Origin: Chromobotia macracanthus
Taxonomy: Eukaryota > Chordata > Actinopteri > Cypriniformes > Botiidae
Direction of reading: 5' to 3'
Assembly (NCBI GenBank): GCA_036877525.1
Contig: JAZGTH010000007.1
Coordinates: 7,811,501 to 7,875,500 of the forward strand
DNA: 64,000 nucleotides
Below are positions 48,290-61,030 of the stretch, one piece after another. The notes under the pieces are model-generated. The model was not told where the DNA came from and did no database searches. It saw nothing but the letters and a program-made list of their open reading frames with translations. The position numbers and the translations under genes were made by a program. How positions within the stretch are numbered: position 1 is the stretch's first letter; each line of letters starts with the position of its first letter.

Positions 48290-51200
48290 CTGGTGAAAAG
48301 CAAAGAACAAGGTGTGTGATTTCATTAGGCTTCCCCCAAAGCCAATTTCAAATTTCTTTTAAAGCATTTTAAGGTAGTTGATGAGCAGGTTATTACCTGC
48401 ATGTGAAAATTCTTAACACTGCATAATAACCAGACTACTTTGGCAACGAAAAGTGAAATGCTGCAATTTCACCCACTCTTAAAATGCACTGATAATAATG
48501 AACTATACTTATTGTGTTCAAAAGGTCCAAGGAAACCATTTCTTACTGTAGCAATGCTACAATTCAGAACATAGTCAGACGGTTACCTGCAGTTTTTCAA
48601 TCTCCTTGTATGTTTTCTGCAGCTCGATCTCAGTGAAGTGTTTGTGTAGTCTGTACATCTGTTCAGGATCAGACACTGGGTGGACGGTCAGGGCATTCTT
48701 AAACTGCTCATTATCTTCTTTACTGGGGTCTGAATTTTTTCCCAGTTTATAATGATAATACTTCCTTCCCTAGAAAAATACAAATACAATATGGTTAGTG
48801 ACTTTATTTTCATTACAGTTATGACAGATAGTGTACAAATAATTCAACTTTGGAAATAATGTTTTGGAGGAGCAACTTTGAATTGTTCCATGATGCCTGC
48901 CAAACAATGGCTTCGAACTGAAAATGAGAATTCTGTCCTCAATTACTCACTCTTATGTTGTTTCAAAGCTGTATGACTTTTTCCACAATAAGTGTATTTT
49001 TGAAGAATGTCCTGGCAACTCTTTTCTATATAACTAAAGTAAATGAGTACTGGGGCTGTCAAGCTCCAAAATGACTAAAAGCACCATGAAAGTATCATAA
49101 AGTGGTTCGAATGGCTCATACACTATATCCAATGTCTTCTGAAGTAACAGCTAGAAATAGCTGAAGAGGAACAATCTCTCTCCAGTGAGCTGTTGTGCTG
49201 TGACCAGATCTTTAAATCGCTAGGTTTTAAACTCGAGAAAAGAGGTTGAATGAATGAATCATTCAGATCAGTTTCTTCAAGTAGATCAATCAATTTATTA
49301 AAATCCAACTCAACAAATTATCGGTTTATGAAACATTATGGACATTGCTCCAAGAATAAATTCACTTAAGGCAAAGGTATGCATTTTCCAGAAACATTTT
49401 TTGTGTTTTGATCAAAAGATAACTGTCCAATCATTGCATTTGATCAGAATGCAATGATAGAAAGTCCTACTTGTTTGTCAAACTATGTATCTGCATATCT
49501 CAATGTACCCTGCTCGTGCAATCTTCCGTTATCATGTGTTTTAAAGGAGGATGGGATCTTATGCTTTCAAAGCTAGGTTGCTATTGCTGGCCTCTCCAAA
49601 ATTACCTACCCTACAATTAAGATTTGGTCAGTTTGGTCTGTTTTTTCACACAAAACTGGCATAGCTTCAAACTTGAAAACCAATAAACTTTACACAGTAA
49701 TACCCACTTTCATGTTAATTTTAAGGCACTGTTTTTAATTTATTAATTTTTTTGTGTAAATGTTTGTAATTTTGGAACTTCACAGTTCCAGTCCTTCTTT
49801 ACTTCAATTACATGGAAACGTGTGGGCAGGATATTCTAAAGAAAAAAAAAAATCACCTGTTGTCTTCCACAGGGAAAGTAACTGAGGTTAGGAATGTCAT
49901 TAGTGTAAGTAAATGACAGAATTGTATTTTTGGGTGAACTCTTAAGCCAAGTACAAGATTAAACACTCAGGCTTGCAGTCCAACTGCACTATTAAAGGAT
50001 GTGGGCAACACTAAAGTGATGTGTTGAAAGACAGGAAGTGCAGCCACAGTAATGGCAGAAGTGGATTTATAATGGGATAACATGTCAAAATGCAGACTGT
50101 GCATCACATCTAGCGCATCTGATTTACTGACTTCCTTCCCAGTAGCTCCACAGTGACATCCAGACATCTAAAGCTACTCGGATGGATTAATAGAAGGCCC
50201 CAGACCTCTCCAAACAAAAGTGTAATATATGGTTTAGCCTCAAACATTCTCAGCTGTGATTCTGCCTGGCTCAGTGCTCCACGGCTCAATAAGTCACACA
50301 CAAAGCAGCAAAAGAACGCTTGTATTGTTAATCTATTTGTTTAAATTCTTAAAGCTTATACATTGATATTGAAATTAAATTAAATTAAAAAGCCAGTTGC
50401 CTTCCAAAGTTCCAGCACAGGTTACTAAAGTGTTTATACAAGCTAAATGAAAAACCACAATATGAAATTATAGCAGTTAAGAAGAAGGCAAAATAAGAGG
50501 ATTTCATAACTACTTGGCCACAAAAAGAAAAAGTATGTGGTGTATGTAAGGCACTGAAAGATTTTATTCAGTCTTATTATTACTGTTGTTGCATTGTACC
50601 TAAAAAAAACAAGGCAGGGATGGGCAAACTTGTTCCTGGAGGGCCAGTACCCTGATAGTTATCTCCTAAACCTGATAAAACACACCTGCCTGTAATCTTC
50701 TAGTAATCCTGATTAGCAGGTCTGGTGTGTTTGATTACGGTTGAAGCTAAACTCCGCAGGACACTGGCCCTTCAGGAACAAGTTTTATGTATACACACCT
50801 GTAAAACACACACACACCCCCACAATAATGCAAGTTATTCTTATGAACGATAAGAATTGTCTATTTATAGAACACTTGTGTTTTTAGTCATATTGTAGTT
50901 GCTCTCAACTTTATAAAAGCAAAATCACTGTGAATTACTGTAACAACCTCGCATGGTGTACTGCTTTGGTACTTCCTGCAGTTTAATCTTGCTAGTAAAA
51001 GCCCAGTGCTGAACTCTATGTAGGTGTGTAATGGCCAGTGAGGTGCAGTAACTAAGTGCAGTCTAATCGGCTCATGTACTTAAAGAAGTGAATGTTACCT
51101 GATCAGGTTATTAAAAGAACAAGGTTAAATAGATTTACATAGTTGTAAACAAAATCTGAAACTTTAAACTTGCTATGCATTCACAATCATTAGTGAAACT

Positions 51201-54200
51201 AAAAGCATTTACTATTGAAGTATGCGAGAGCCGATCCTCCTAAAACATGGGTTTCAAAAGTATTTACATGTCAAGATTGATCTGTCCATCTGTTACAAAG
51301 CCTCAGACTGTCAGACAGGTGTAATATCACAGAGGACACCTGTTTCAGTGAGAATCTGCCAAGAAATAGAGACAGTTTGTGCGCTTTTCTGGCACCTATT
51401 AAAACATGGTAAATTTTTGTACATGTCCCTGGAATTAACAAAAAGCACTTCGACACTTGCATAATGACAAGCTACTGCGACCCTTTCTAATTGTTATTTT
51501 TGAGAGTCTAATTGTTATTTTTGAGAGCGAGTGTATATTTTAAAGTCTTTCTTACACTCTGCTTCTGAGTGTTGACAGAATTTCCAGCAGGCTCTGGGGT
51601 AAACAGCAAAGACACCAAAAGTAGGTGCTTTACACTGTACATCAAACTCCTACAGAAAGATATTGGAAAGACCATTCAGAAAGTCTTGAATTCTAAAAGT
51701 TACTGGCAGTTGTGGTGAAGACCAGAATAGAGGCATAAGAAACTTACATTCTGACTGACAGATTAAAGCACCGGGCTGGAGACCTTCCCTTTAATTGGTG
51801 AAGATATAGTTCAAAGTATATTTTAAAGGCTACATCTAAATCTCATTTTTGGTTGTTGTACATATGCTGGTGAGTTGAAAGGCAGTGAGTTTTAGTTTCA
51901 TCAATAGTAAGGCTCCATTGGGTTCCTGTCTGTCAGAGTGAAACATATTACTTGTGAAGAGCCCTCTGTCATCACACACTGCAGGTTTACCACAGGGAGT
52001 ATTTCACTCTTTCAATCAAGGCTGCAGGGATGGAAATAACAGACAGGACACTGATGGCTCATTCAACCTATGTGGAGTTCAAAATATGCAGTGTTTTTCT
52101 AGACAACATAACATTTGCAAAGACTCTAACTATGCATCCTCAATGTACCTTTTTCTCACAGCCGATTATTACCCAACAGCCCATGGGGCAAAGTATAGAC
52201 TTAAGAGAAGGGCACAAAGGCTGTGGGTGCCATTTGGCCAAGGTTGTTGTTGTTGCACCAGACTGTATACCCAAAACATGCATAGTTTAAAATTAAAAGT
52301 CAGGTTTAGAGGTCTGAAGCTAGATTATAGCTAGTTTCTGTTACTTAGCTGTAGTGCATGGTGCTGGCAATGCTAATAAAATGTTTACCTTGAATATACT
52401 GTACTTTGCTTTAGATTGAAGCATAAGCATTAAATGTTTGATTAATGTAATGATCATAAAACAATGTATTTGCCCAGACACAGATTACATGGAAGTCTTC
52501 TCATTAAGCAGCGCTAATTCAGAGACTTCAGAGACCAGGATTTGAAAGGTAAAACTATACCTTTATCTTTCCCTATATGTGTATGTTTACAATACAAATA
52601 GAAAGACTTACCTCAAATTTTTCCACACAACTGGTTCCAGCATAGTCAATGATGCATCGGCCAAGCCACTCATCATGTCTGGTGCTGATGATGTCATTCC
52701 TGCAGTTCTCCAGAAAGGGCTGGAGCCTTAACAGAAGACTGCGAGACAGTAGATATCCAAAACCGCCATAACAATACTGCCCCTGCATCTCACCACCTAT
52801 AAACTCTTTCGGGCTGCCCATGTACAGCACCCGGTCCATACTCAAGTGTTCCACCAGGGCCTTGATACGGTCTGCCTGCGTGTATGTGTCATCCTGAGCG
52901 AGGTAGAACCAATCATACTCTGCGATGTAGTGTTCTAGTATGTACTTGATGGTTTGAAACATGTTCCAGATGAGGCGTTCATCACCATGGGTGACCACAA
53001 ACATGCCGTTGAGTGTCTTGCGGCTTCGAGTCCCGGTGAAGAACACAGTGTTGTCCAAATGATGGCTGATGGTGCGATTGACGGCCATGCCCAGAGTGTT
53101 GATGGTGTTTTTGGAGGTGAGTATTCCCACGAAAAGACGCTCTCGGATTCCCAGCTCAGTACTGATGTATTTTGCCCTGTTGGAACAGACAGTAAAATAA
53201 ATCAACTTATGAAGAAATCTACAGGTCACTTCACATGATTCTACTGATTTGATAGCTATCAGATCCGATTGCAGATAAGATATGATTCTGGGAAGTGTAA
53301 AGGCATCTGTTTGTTCAGGGTACATACATAAACCTTAAACCTTACTTTTTTTAAACAAAACAACAAACAGAAGTTTAGAAACCCAAAGATGACAAAAACT
53401 ATCAAACCAATTTTTGCCATTTATAATTAATTATTTCTATTTACTATTAATCAAGATGCATAAATGGCACCAGACTGCATATCTCAACCTTGCAAACAAC
53501 AAAGTATCCAGCTGTGCCTGTGTATATAAACACCAAAGAATTCAGTCAGGAGTTAAATGTGAGTCTGACGTTAACACAACTGATAACAGAAGACAACAGA
53601 CCCTTTTATTTCACAGGATTAGTTATCAGTACTCTAAATCCTCCTAATTTACCTCTGTGTATTCCAAGTCTTGACTGAAATGGAGAAAGCAGCCCCATGG
53701 GAGCAACCTTTAGAGATTACAGGGTGTCTAATGGGACATAGCTAAATAAGTAGACTGTGGGAAACCTAGGTTTAGTTGCTTAGGCCTAATGCATCTTATT
53801 CCTCTAAGAAATTGTTAAATATTTTTCTGTGTGTGTAAAACAGAAAAGAACCAGACACCTTCACTCTTATCATATAAATGTTTGTGGAATGACAAAAGCG
53901 AATGTTTGTTTTATCTACAATGGTCCAAACCCAAACAACCAGCAATGAGGTGTGGAGACAAATGTCTTAGATAAAACAGATACTCAAAGCTTCACTGAAT
54001 AAACTACAAAATAAAACAGGGTTTGTAAAAAACATAAATACATTAAATTGGGTATACTGAAAACAAGAAAAAGTGACAAAAACAGTATTAACACTATTAT
54101 TTATAAAAAGTTCAACTGCAAAGTATATTGCAAAATAGCTTTTTTGTGAGGAGTTAGGAACAAACATTAAAAACAGGAATGATACATTTTTTTCACCTGT

Positions 54201-54705
54201 TGAGTATTATTTTTATTTATTGTGTAGATTTTAGTTTGCTTCTTGGCATATCACAGTTCCCTCGTTCCCGCTTAATATAAAAATACATGAGCTGTGAATG
54301 GAAAAAAATAACTGGCCAAAATAATTATTGTTTATGTTTTAGTCGCGGATCCTATTTATGGCGTGAACCACATCACAAATGAAACATTAACAGACAGATG
54401 GCAAAATGGTCCGTCTACCTGAAAAGTTTCTTGGGCTGAGTCTGTTTCACTGGTTTATATGGGATAATTCTCGGCTGGAAGTCTTCCTCCTCACCATCAT
54501 TCCCAGCGGAAATAGAGTTGGGTCTCCGGGCTCCTTTCGGATTTCCATCCTGGGATAAAAGAATCCCTTCATCTCCTGTTGTTTTGATTTCACAGCTCTC
54601 GTCGACCCAACTCACACTCAACAAACTTAGAGTAAATCCCAGAGAGATCCCGATTATAACCGGCCCGATCGGCCTTACCAGACTGATCAGCATAGAAAAC
54701 CTCAT
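47027..54705 (-). CDS. chpf: Chondroitin sulfate polymerizing factor, complete in four coding exons
   Basis: Type II Golgi membrane glycosyltransferase-like protein. In mammals CHPF partners chondroitin synthases to build the GlcA-GalNAc chains of chondroitin sulfate. Minus-strand exons 54705-54419, 53176-52612, 48769-48587 and 48289-47027 join in frame to 765 codons plus stop, close to about 775 residues in mammals. The N-terminus is a short basic tail plus signal anchor (PIGPVIIGISLGFTLSLLSV, about residues 12-31). A GT31-like domain carries ISTELGIRERL, an AQDDTY DxD-like site near residue 191 and EWLGRCIID. The C-terminal GT7-like half has RFEVLRWDYFTE, NGYRRFDPTRGMEYTLDL and CFYNSDY, and ends in MFEQEQGNST. 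ISTELGIRERL, FIGGE, the C-terminal QGNST and the asic4 neighbour favour CHPF over its paralogue CHPF2. Paralogue suffix unresolved. Confidence 0.95.
48587..48769 (-). CDS. chpf: chpf exon 3: linker, MYRLHKHFTEIELQKTY
   Basis: Found by phase and alignment: acceptor TTCTAG before 48769 and donor GTAACC after 48587; exactly 61 codons. It encodes GRKYYHYKLGKNS, then NALTVHPVSDPEQMYRLHKH and IELQKTYKEIEKLQ. This matches the HPVxDPxxMYxLHK...EIExLQ block joining the two glycosyltransferase-like halves in CHPF/CHPF2. Confidence 0.94.
50615..50784. mobile_element. Palindromic hAT-like MITE in chpf intron 2
   Basis: The left end CAGGGATGGGCAAACTTGTT is followed by CCTGGAGGGCCAGT. The right end has ACTGGCCCTTCAGGAACAAG, its inverted copy. 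The body has CACACCTGCCTGTAATCTTC like the element at 45250, so both belong to one repeat family. Confidence 0.75.
51486..51527. repeat. Perfect tandem duplication of 21 bp
   Basis: TCTAATTGTTATTTTTGAGAG occurs twice head to tail without mismatch, indicating a recent slippage or duplication. Confidence 0.9.
52612..53176 (-). CDS. chpf: chpf exon 2: GT31-like domain
   Basis: Acceptor ...ACAG before 53176 and donor GTAAGT after 52612. It encodes AKYISTELGIRERLF, NRTISHH (N-glycosylation sequon), YDWFYLAQDDTY, YCYGGFGYLLSRSLLLRLQP and EWLGRCIIDYAGTSCVEKFE. It ends in phase 0. The apparent upstream extension of the open frame beyond 53176 is intron. Confidence 0.95.
53177..54418 (-). other. chpf intron 1
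   Basis: A 1.2-kb intron with GTAGAC donor and ACAG acceptor. No other feature recognised. Confidence 0.8.
54419..54705 (-). CDS. chpf: chpf exon 1: start codon and signal anchor
   Basis: The ATG at 54705-54703 opens MRFSMLISLVRPIGP, matching the conserved MRxSxLLxxLRPxGP start of the family, followed by the membrane anchor and an acidic stem. The donor GTAGAC (minus) follows 54419. The AG left over combines with G of exon 2 to make Arg96. Confidence 0.95.
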
Positions 54706-55020
54706 TGTACTCCGACTGCTGTACTAACCGCCTCCTTTAAGCGCGATCTTGTGAACAAAAAAGCGCACATTAAGAGAGCAGATCTAACACAAACTGCAGC
54801 TGAACGTTTCCTTTGCTGTCGCGGTAACAATTCACGTCCTCAATTCACGAATTACTGAAGCGTTTGTACGTGTCAGAGGCTTTGTCGCTCCTCCCACTGG
54901 AATTAAAGGACCCCGCCCACAAGATCATACGTCATTACGCCGCACCGTACGTCGATTATGAGAGGAACCCTCCCCCTTTTAAAGCTGTGACGTCAGTCTC
55001 TTTGTAGTGACGTTTAATCA
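54706..55020 (-). promoter_or_regulatory. chpf promoter: CRE and GC box
   Basis: The 300 bp upstream of the chpf ATG is CpG-rich relative to the window. It contains a perfect palindromic CRE TGACGTCA at 54988-54995, further ACGTCA/TGACG half sites near 54929-54936 and 55008, and a GC box CCCCGCCC at 54911-54918. This is a typical TATA-less housekeeping-type arrangement. Motifs are seen in the sequence; promoter function is inferred. Confidence 0.55.
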
Positions 55021-55184
55021 AGTGGGTGAATGGGTGCCATAAAAAAATCACGTTTCAAAATGCACATTAACCCACAGTGAGTTACAAACATAATCACAAT
55101 TTGTATTTTCTGTCATAAGCTCGAGAATTGAAATATCGTTTTTAATGCTTAACCGTAAAGCTCATCGCATGAATGATTATAATG

Positions 55185-55200
55185 TTCACTAGAGGGCGAT
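55185..55200 (+). promoter_or_regulatory. CTCF-like site
   Basis: TTCACTAGAGGGCGAT matches 11 of the 12 core positions of the vertebrate CTCF motif (CCASYAGRKGGC). It lies about 480 bp upstream of the chpf start, between the asic4/chpf side and wnt6, where a domain boundary would be plausible. Binding is not shown. Confidence 0.4.
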
Positions 55201-58200
55201 GTGAGCTCACATTTAATTATCACTGACATAATGGCACTCATTTAAGATGAGTTTCCCTTACTATTTTAAAGCAATTTTAAACCCCGTTTAAGGCAATAGC
55301 TAATATATTTACCATGATATTTACCACGTTTACCAATTTAATCAAAACGTTGATGGAAATATCTGTCTGATTCAAGATAATCTGTCTGATTCTGTCTGAT
55401 AATGCACCCTCACCAGTGCCTCATGGTTGTATCAGCAAAGATGACTTTACCGTTAGATGTTCACACCATACGTTTTCTGTCATGAATCATTCCTAAATCA
55501 TAATCATTGTGAAGTACATCAGAATTCCTTATCAAATTTCCATGAACTGAAGCCTGAATTCCACAGTAATTTAACATGAGTGAAAATGTACATGACCTGC
55601 CCAAATCTCACAAATCACACACAAGTGGAAACAATTTCTTTCAGTCCCTGAAAACCCTGCAGGGTATATTTCTTTCACTGAGCTCTTTGTTCTAGTAGAC
55701 CAAGGGTGTGTTACATGCTATCAAGCATATTTGCATGTTTATGTAAGAACGACACATCACAGCGGAAGCATTTTCTTTGGAAATCACAATACCTCACTTA
55801 CTGTAATTCTGCTGATCTGAGTTAGGAAACATGATCGGCCTAGTCCCAGATTAAACCTATCAGGTCTCTGTCAGGGCATGTTGGTTTTTCTACTCTTGGG
55901 TTTTCTGTGGAACTTAGAAGGTACATGTTAGATTTGATATCAGTATTGTGGTCATTTTTTACAGAGATTTTATCAGTACAAAGACATTACCTTCAGAATG
56001 TAAATATGAATTCAGTCATAATTTATGTTAACTTGACATTTTTGTAACAATTCTGTTGTTCTGGCATTGTTCTCTGCATCTTTGGTTATTGCTTTTAATT
56101 CTGTATTGCAGACAGGGGAAGTAGAAAGTATTGGGACAGTCATGGGCTGTGTCCAAAAGCGCAAGCAGCTGTCTTGCTGCCCATTCAATCAATGACTTAA
56201 CAGCATCATTGTATGAAGGTAACATCATTGTATAAAGGCCAAAAAATTCAAGTGAGCTTAGGACATAACCAAGAAGTTAAAAAAAAATCAACCACACCAA
56301 CAGACACTGTTTTACAGTTTGTTTGATCCAGAAGTTTGTTCCAAAAGCAGCCGACTTTACGTCAATGTTCTCACATAATTAAAAGTGAAATGGAAAAATG
56401 GAGGATGTGGCTTATTTTTTCAACTGGGAATTGATTGGCTATAGAAATACATTTTAAAGCCCGCAGCAGACTAACTTTTGGAGGGGAGTGGTTAGTGCTT
56501 CTGGCTCATCACAGAAGGTACATTTTCAGATTTTGAGGGGAAATCCAGATTATAAGGGCACATGAATAAAAAAATTATGTTTATAATTAAGACTGCAAAA
56601 TTCTATAAAAAATAAGAACACTATATTTTAATTTCATGGTGACTAAATATTTCCCCCAACTGCTGAACTGCATGCCCAGCACTATGGGATATCATGGGCA
56701 TCTACGCTGCATTAAAAAAATCAGCCAGATAAGAGCATCCTAACATGATGCTACACAAAAAAAATTAATTTGATGCTTTAATACCTAAAAAAAATGCATC
56801 TTATATCTGTATACTGCCAGTGTAGACAGCATTATTCAGGTTTTGGACACAGCAGTGATCTCTCATTAGAACATATTTGTATCAAGCTGCTGGAATAGCT
56901 GCAACGCTTGTGTGAAATGGTTGACATATTCTTTCAACAGGTGTTCCTAAATGTAATTCTTATTACTACTGGAAATGACATTTAGCAGTTGGCATGTGTT
57001 TCTGTTACTGCAAACAGCTGTAATTAAAACAAATACATTCATATTGATGGCTTCATGTCAAAATCAACTAACTACACTGAAGTGAACTATACCGAAGTAA
57101 GATGTTAGTCATTGTTCAGCACATCCTTCTAGTCTCTGAAACTGTAGTCACATGTACTTCAACAAACTGTAACAATATCTGACATGAAAACATCACTGTT
57201 GTAACACATGGTGGCGCTACACGCTCACACATTTAAAGTTCAAATTCTCGCTCTAAAATTTATAGCTTAATGAAAATCATATCCAGCTGTACAATTTTGC
57301 TTCATACCACCATGCACCTATAAAATAAATGGGATGCTTCATGGAAACATCTGTTTCATCATCATATTTATTTCCACGAAGAGGTTCAAAATTGTTTAAA
57401 TAGTTTATTACATTTTGCCATTTTTAAACTGTCCTTACTTCTCCTTTTTACGTCTTTTTAACTAGATAGAAAGCTACTCAAGCACTGTGATAAAAAGGTG
57501 CTGATTGTAACTGCAGAGAGTTTATCACACCAATTATCAGTGTGTGGCCCCTTATCTCCTTAGCTCATCTCCTTGCACGTGTATCTCACCAGAAAGCCTA
57601 ACTTTTGACCGTGCAGGGACTACATTGTTTCATGCATGTTACATTACAACATGTCATTTTAAAGGGAAAATCATGCTTTGGTCATCTAATTGTTCAATAT
57701 TAAGGTTGTTATACTTTGCAAACAAGAATCTGAGCAACAAGAATCTAAGGTAACAGCAATCTCAAGTTATTCCGTTTAATGTACAGAAAAACAAACAAAT
57801 GTGTTTTATATAAAAAACATCATTTAGAAAAAATGTAGAGTACTTTAGACATATAAATCTCAGCTTTTTTATCATTCCAGAATATAGGAAATGTTCTATC
57901 CCAGCACATTTGTGTGGTTAAGCGTATTAAATGAATTAACGTACGTGAGGAATTCCTCAAGATGGTGTTAAATGAAGGAGCTGGCTGATACGACATGCCA
58001 CGCTGTACGCATATGCTAAGTGACACCTGGTAGAGCCAAATCTGGAGTCTTTCATTTCTAAAACACAATACTAATACCATCCACTCAAAGCCGAGCCTAA
58101 TATAATGAAGATGAGTTCACAAGTGCCATATTAACAGTGATGCATTTTAAGGGTGCAATCTTTATCTGGAATCAATTACTCCAGTGGCTTGGCTTGATTC

Positions 58201-61030
58201 TGAGTGAAAACGCTTGTTGCTGATAGGGTGAAAAAGTTAACTCTCATGAGAATTCATAAAGCTTAGCAAACACAGGCGTGTAAAGACAGTCTGCAAAAAT
58301 AATAAATTAATAAAATGCAGAAAGCACAGATAGCTCAACAATAGCTCAGATCTTGTGGTGAGCAACATTAAAAAAATAATAATAATGCCATGAGCATAAA
58401 ATGGTTTGCTGTGATTATACATGTTTTACTCTGCCCGCATGTCATGAAGAGACAAAATCTTACTCATCCGCTGCAAGTTCCAGGAAACAGCATTCCTGCC
58501 GAATCCCAGTCTCTGTTGTTTAGGTCATTTTATGACTTGACACTCTCCTCTCTCCGTCCCAAGCAGTCAGCTCGCAGACATACAGGAGCGTGTGGCAATA
58601 TTGACGTTTTATAACACAACTGTACTGCCAGTGGTAAAGGAACTTCATGAACTTGACTTCTCATGAAGATTCCAGAAATGACTGTGGCTTGTTTATAAAG
58701 GTTATGGCACATAAGCGTCATGTGGTTTTGATTTAGTTGTAATTTTTAACTACGCTTAAAAATATTGTGTGCAATGGGACTTCTAATCGTATTGGACACT
58801 AACGTAACTGGGAGTAGTCTCCCTCCCTGTTTGACATCAGAATGTTAAACAATGGGAAAAAACAGGGCGATCATTACCAGCATTTTTGGATAATGGATTT
58901 TGATTTTGGTAATGACAGCAGGGTCTTGGGTTCCACCTGATAGACTGAATGTATATTTTGTGCTTAATAAATGAGTTATGTAATAAATATGGCTTGCCAC
59001 ACAGTCTGGTTGGTGGACACACAAGATTTCTGTGTGGTGTGTCAGCTGAAGATATTCTCCCTGTCTTAGAGGGCTGTTCCCAGGAATGCTCAGCCAAGAC
59101 CCCAGGCTCAACACCCTGCTGTACTTTGAAATAGGATCTTTATTGTCCATAAAGTTTAAGCCAAGTATGAAGAATCGCTCCTCCCAAACAAAACACACAT
59201 ATGTATGAAGAGAGAATGAGAGAAAGACAAGAGCATAACTGAGTATGTTTTGTCAAAGCCATTTTTCCAGTTATGCAGTAGTTATATATAGATGAGATAT
59301 GATAAAGTTGTTTTCATAAAGTTTTTTTAATATAAAAAAGCTCTTCATCTCACATAACTGCAGGATGACCAGGAACACCCCTGTCTTACTATATGCAATA
59401 AGATGGTATTTATTGAATGAAAGTACATGAATTTTTCTTCCACATTCCAGAATAAACATACTATATGAACACCAAGTGGAACCAGGTTTAAAAATGACGT
59501 ATCTCTAAATAACATTTTGAGTTAAATCATGTACATCTGTGTCATATGCACCGGCTTAAACATTTATTTTGTACATCTATTTGTTTTCAGGCTAGAAATT
59601 ATTTGTATTCTTTGAGTGCTGTTCCTCTGCAATGAGCCTATTTCAGAGGGGAAGCAGGTTATCTCCTCTCTTTTATGTAATGATAAATTGAAGAAATCCT
59701 ACTGCTACACACCTGCATCTCAGATGGTTCCATATTTGCTGCTTTGAAGATGAAGAGAAAACAAAGGGAAAAAATCAAAGAGACCTGAACTTGAGATAAC
59801 AGATAAACAGCTTTCCTTGTAGCTCCTAGTGAAAACAGACGGAGAGCCTCCATCTCTGATTTTACCTGCATGTTTTTGCCTAAAGTGAATGGTTGCATCA
59901 CTGTATTAGTATCCAATAGTGAATTAGTACAAGCCTTGAGCAGGGAGGTCTTGTATTTCAGTTCTGGCCATCCACAATATGAAGCGAATAAAGACCAGAA
60001 TGAAGAACTGTCTTGAGAGTCACAAATTTCATTGGGAGGACAGTTAATGAGGGTGATACTGCAGATGTTAGTAAATGATAGATGATAGGACACTTATTTG
60101 AGTCCAAATGTGTAAGACGTATGGTTTTGTTTTAAATGCACTACAAGCTAAATACAAAGGTGTTTTGATATGCTAATAAATTATTATTTAAACAATGGGG
60201 GCTGGAATGCAAAAACATAAGCTGAATGGAATTTAACCTCAATTTTTGGGTTGTCTTTATACAACAACGTAAATCTTAAAATATTTGATAATATTTCTCA
60301 AAGCAAGACAGCAAGTTTCTTGGAGTATACTTGAAAATGTAATAGCTAACTGAGCACAAGTGTGTTTATCCATAGTAATGTAAAGCAAAATGAAATGTGT
60401 CCCCATTGTTTACCCAATCTGGAGTGTATAACTGAAACATGTTTGTATGATCTAAGAGCATGAAAACATTGCCAAATGTCATATCGTAGCAAAAGAAACA
60501 GTTTCAAGTCACTCAATTTCTACTAATACGGGGAAGGAAAAATATAACAAAAATTTTAAAAATTACAAATTGACATTTCAAATTCTTTAAAAGCTACCTT
60601 TTTTTTTGCCAAGGAGACTGAAATATGAAATCTTTGGTTTTACTACATTTAGAAATAAAATGTATCCAATAGAACGTTGTAAAGACACCATATTGGGAGG
60701 ACACAAGCCAAAGCTCTGCAAGGTACTTGTATTATTATTATTTTTTTAGTTTTGTATTTTAATGTATTATTTCAAGCATCAGTTTTCCTGTGCATCATCT
60801 GGTTCTTTATAAAAGCCATATTTTAGGAGAGCATGTAATTCAAAACTCTCTCGTTACTTCCACAATTCATTTACCACTCACTTCTCTATATCTGCAAACA
60901 AACAATTATCTCCTTACAACTACCTCTTAACAGCATTACAGGTCATCCACAGCGTATTACCTGATCCTCTAGAACCGGTACATTATAACCTTTTTTCCTG
61001 TATGACAAGGTTTCTCACCCGAGCCTCGGG
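55201..61030. other. Intergenic region between divergent chpf and wnt6
   Basis: No coding sequence recognised. The frames at 58845-59198 and 59659-60093 (minus) lack any recognisable domain. The patch 56130-56850 (GGGCTGTGTCC...GGACACAG) looks repeat-like. The region is where shared or wnt6-specific enhancers could sit, but none can be demonstrated here. Confidence 0.45.

Larger units (their letters stand above)
48770..52611 (-). other. chpf intron 2
   Basis: A 3.8-kb intron between exons 2 and 3. It contains a hAT-like MITE (50615-50784) and a perfect 21-bp tandem duplication at 51486-51527. No nested gene recognised. Confidence 0.75.

Noticed and set aside
59659..60093. 144-residue minus-strand frame with a hydrophobic stretch
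   Set aside because: No recognisable family and no exon partners; treated as chance.
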